Assembly: GCA_043228905.1 (NCBI GenBank)
Contig: JBHGNT010000006.1
Span: 11,594,001-11,658,000 of the forward strand
Direction: 5' to 3'
DNA from: Azolla caroliniana
Taxonomy: Eukaryota; Polypodiophyta
Length of the DNA stretch: 64,000 nucleotides
How positions within the stretch are numbered: the first letter of the stretch is position 1; each line of letters begins with the position of its first letter. The translations under genes were made by a program, and so were the position numbers. Below, piece after piece: positions 61,992 to 64,000 of the stretch. The notes beneath the pieces were generated by a model, which made no database searches, was not told the origin of the DNA, and saw only the letters and a program-made list of their open reading frames with translations.

Positions 61992-63502
61992 GGATCATTT
62001 ATCTTATTTTGAACAACAACTACTCGATGAAATCTTAAATGATTTTCGTGATGTTTTTCCAAATGAACTACCACATGGGTTACCTCCTAAACGTAGTATA
62101 GACCATCATATATATCTTTTACCTGGGGTTGCACCAATAAGCATACCTCCATATCAATTACGTTGATCCGAAGAAGATGAGGCATCGAAACAACTCAAGG
62201 AATATTTACGAATGGGTTATATATGTTATAGTAAATCTCCATGGGGTGCATTTGTTCCCTTGGTAAAAAAGAAAGAGGCCACATGGCATATGTGTGTTAA
62301 ATACATATGTTTGAATAAAGTGACGATCAAGAATTCATGTACCTTGCCCCGAGTAGATGATTTGATTGACTGTCTCCAGGGACCTCACTACTTTTCAAAA
62401 CTTGATGTTTATATGGGCTACCATCAAATTTGGGTAAGTGAGGAGAATGTTCCTAAAACGGCATTTTGTACGCGCTATGGCCATTACGAGTTTTTGGTCT
62501 TGCTTTTTGCTCCAGCAACATTTCAACAAGAAATGAATGACATATTTTGAGAACAACTTGGAAAATTGGTCATTTTTTTCTTGGATGATATTCTAGTTTA
62601 TAGTCATACATTAGAAGAACATGGTAAACATGTTTGTTTTGTTTTACAAACATTTCACGGCAAGCAATTCTACGTGAAGATATCGAAATGCGAGTTCTTC
62701 AAGAAATGAATTACATATCTCAGACATCTCATAACCGAATGAGGAGTCAAAATTGATCCTTTTCGCATTGAGAAAGTCAAACTTTGGCCCACCCTTAGGA
62801 ATGGAAAAGGTTTAAAAGCCAAACGACTTAAAGCCGTTGAACTTTTACATCCCTTAGATATTCCAAACAATAAATGGGAAAATATATACATGGATTTTAT
62901 TGTTAGCCTTCTCGCACCCAAAAAGGCCATGACACCATTTGGGTTGTAGTTGACAGATTAACTAAAATGGCAAGGTTTATTGCTTCTAAAACCATGGTAA
63001 CAACTCTTGGATTGGCTTACCAATTCATTGATGAGTTGTTTCGTTTTTATGGGTTAACGATGAATATTGCGAGTGGTCGAGATTCAAAGTTTACTTGTGA
63101 CTTCTAGATGCAAGTCTTTAAGAAGTTGGAAACTACATTTAGCATGAGCTCCACCGATCATCCTGAATCTGATGGACAGATAGAATAGCTAAATCAAATT
63201 AATGATAACATGCTTCAAGCATATGTTACTATGAAGCCAACAAATAGGAACGTTACCTCCCACTTTTGGAGTTTGCTTATAATAGCTCCAAGCACACATC
63301 GATGGGATATAGGACTTTTATGTTGATATATGGCTTTCAACCACGTACCCATATTGATGTTAATATACGTCATAATATGTTGTGAAGTACACAAAACTTT
63401 CTAAAGGATATGCAAGATATGTTGCATATTGCACAAGATAATATAAAAACAGCTCAAGAAAAAGCACGTTTTTATGCCGACCATATTAGGCAACCCTAAT
63501 CT
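61992..63502 (+). pseudogene. Ty3/Gypsy pol remnant, second copy
   Basis: Same content as 12225-13735: open stretch 62212-62550 with GAFVPLVKKKE and FCTRYGHYEF, then stop, FLDDILVYS, and the integrase core with identical stops. It did not arise by independent decay. Confidence 0.85.
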
Positions 63503-63855
63503 CTAACACAATCCCAAGAAGTAGTCCCAATGGGTAGCCACCCAACGGCTAGTCCCAACAACTAATCCCAACGTCCATCTTTGTCCTATATTATGAGGAA
63601 TACCCCTCATTTGTATTCATTCTCTAATTCACCAATTTTTCCCTAAGGAGCATAGAGTGCTCTCTCTCTCCCCCTAGCTGTTTTGGGATTTGTCTCGACT
63701 TGTCCTAACTCTAGATTTTGGTTGGTCCCAAATTGGGACTATTGTAGTCTTTACTTTGTTAATATAGTATATGGCCATGTTTTGTGCCCCGATGTGTTTC
63801 CCAATCACATGTTCTTGTGGTTTTAAGGACCCCCATAAAACAGGGGCATCACACT

Positions 63856-63867
63856 TGGTATCAGAGC
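63856..63867 (+). other. Primer binding site, second copy
   Basis: TGGTATCAGAGC, the duplicate of 14089-14100. Confidence 0.78.
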
Positions 63868-64000
63868 ATAAACACGAGGTGGTGGGGACGTGATGACAAG
63901 GAAGAAGAAGGCGATCAAAGGAAGAGAAAGAGATGAAAAGGGAGGTGAATGGTGTCGGGATGTGGGGAGCACATAGGAGGAAATAAGTTCAATTACAAAT

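Larger units (their letters stand above)
61470..64000 (+). repeat. Right copy of the 2.53-kb near-identical duplication
   Basis: Repeats 11703-14233, including the dead Gypsy RT/integrase (equivalent of 12225-13735 at 61992-63502), the LTR end and the primer site (63856-63867). All the same internal stops are present. It continues past the window end. Confidence 0.92.

Overview
The window looks like repeat-rich nuclear DNA of a land plant. It holds plant-type tRNA-Lys(CUU) genes, a single-copy-looking gene resembling plant SICKLE, spliceosomal introns, and dense nests of Ty1/Copia and Ty3/Gypsy elements primed by plant initiator tRNA-Met (TGGTATCAGAGC sites). A self-priming chromovirus and a DUF7869-like transposon point, by inference only, to a seed-free lineage (bryophyte, lycophyte or fern) rather than a flowering plant.

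Layout. 1-4.65 kb is a tandem array of tRNA-Lys(CUU) units (period about 575 or 662 bp). Each unit has one foldable tRNA, one degenerate tRNA with an enlarged anticodon loop, and a third eroded tRNA 3' half; decay increases to the right. 4.8-8.0 kb holds two 5'-truncated Copia elements. 9.37-10.64 kb (minus) is the SICKLE-like gene, the only likely host protein gene; its Asn/Pro/Ser-rich middle is encoded by telomere-like repeats. 11.7-16.1 kb holds decayed Gypsy remnants (RT/integrase, LTR end, leader with a 17-bp minisatellite, gag).

From 16.1 to 61.5 kb there is one deep nest inside a decayed Gypsy gag. Copia C (16101-32179) contains Copia A (16800-22372) and Copia B (26446-32092), and B contains a solo LTR. 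Copia D (from 32452) contains DNA transposon E (33095-40735) in gag and Gypsy F (from 44677) in its RNase H. F contains chromovirus H (47869-53644) and Gypsy G (54009-61322). Target-site duplications support E, H and G directly and A, B, C and the solo LTR with zero or one mismatch.

The most unusual object is element E. It is a 7.64-kb transposon with 31-bp perfect terminal inverted repeats and an 8-bp target duplication. It carries two divergent genes: a DUF7869-like putative DDE transposase (890 codons, two in-frame stops), and a six-exon gene that joins a ParB-like domain to a beta-class amino-DNA methyltransferase (motif IV DIPY before motif I DLFSGTG), a bacterial/phage-like architecture now carrying introns. 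Chromovirus H is intact and young. It shows a 12-nt self-priming match between its predicted 5' RNA end and its primer site, and a textbook -1 frameshift signal (G TTA AAC, 6-nt spacer, 11-bp stem) between gag and pol.

The last 2.5 kb (61470-64000) repeats 11703-14233 almost base for base at an offset of 49767 bp and begins abruptly inside F pol. This suggests a tandem duplication of a 49.8-kb unit or an assembly artefact.
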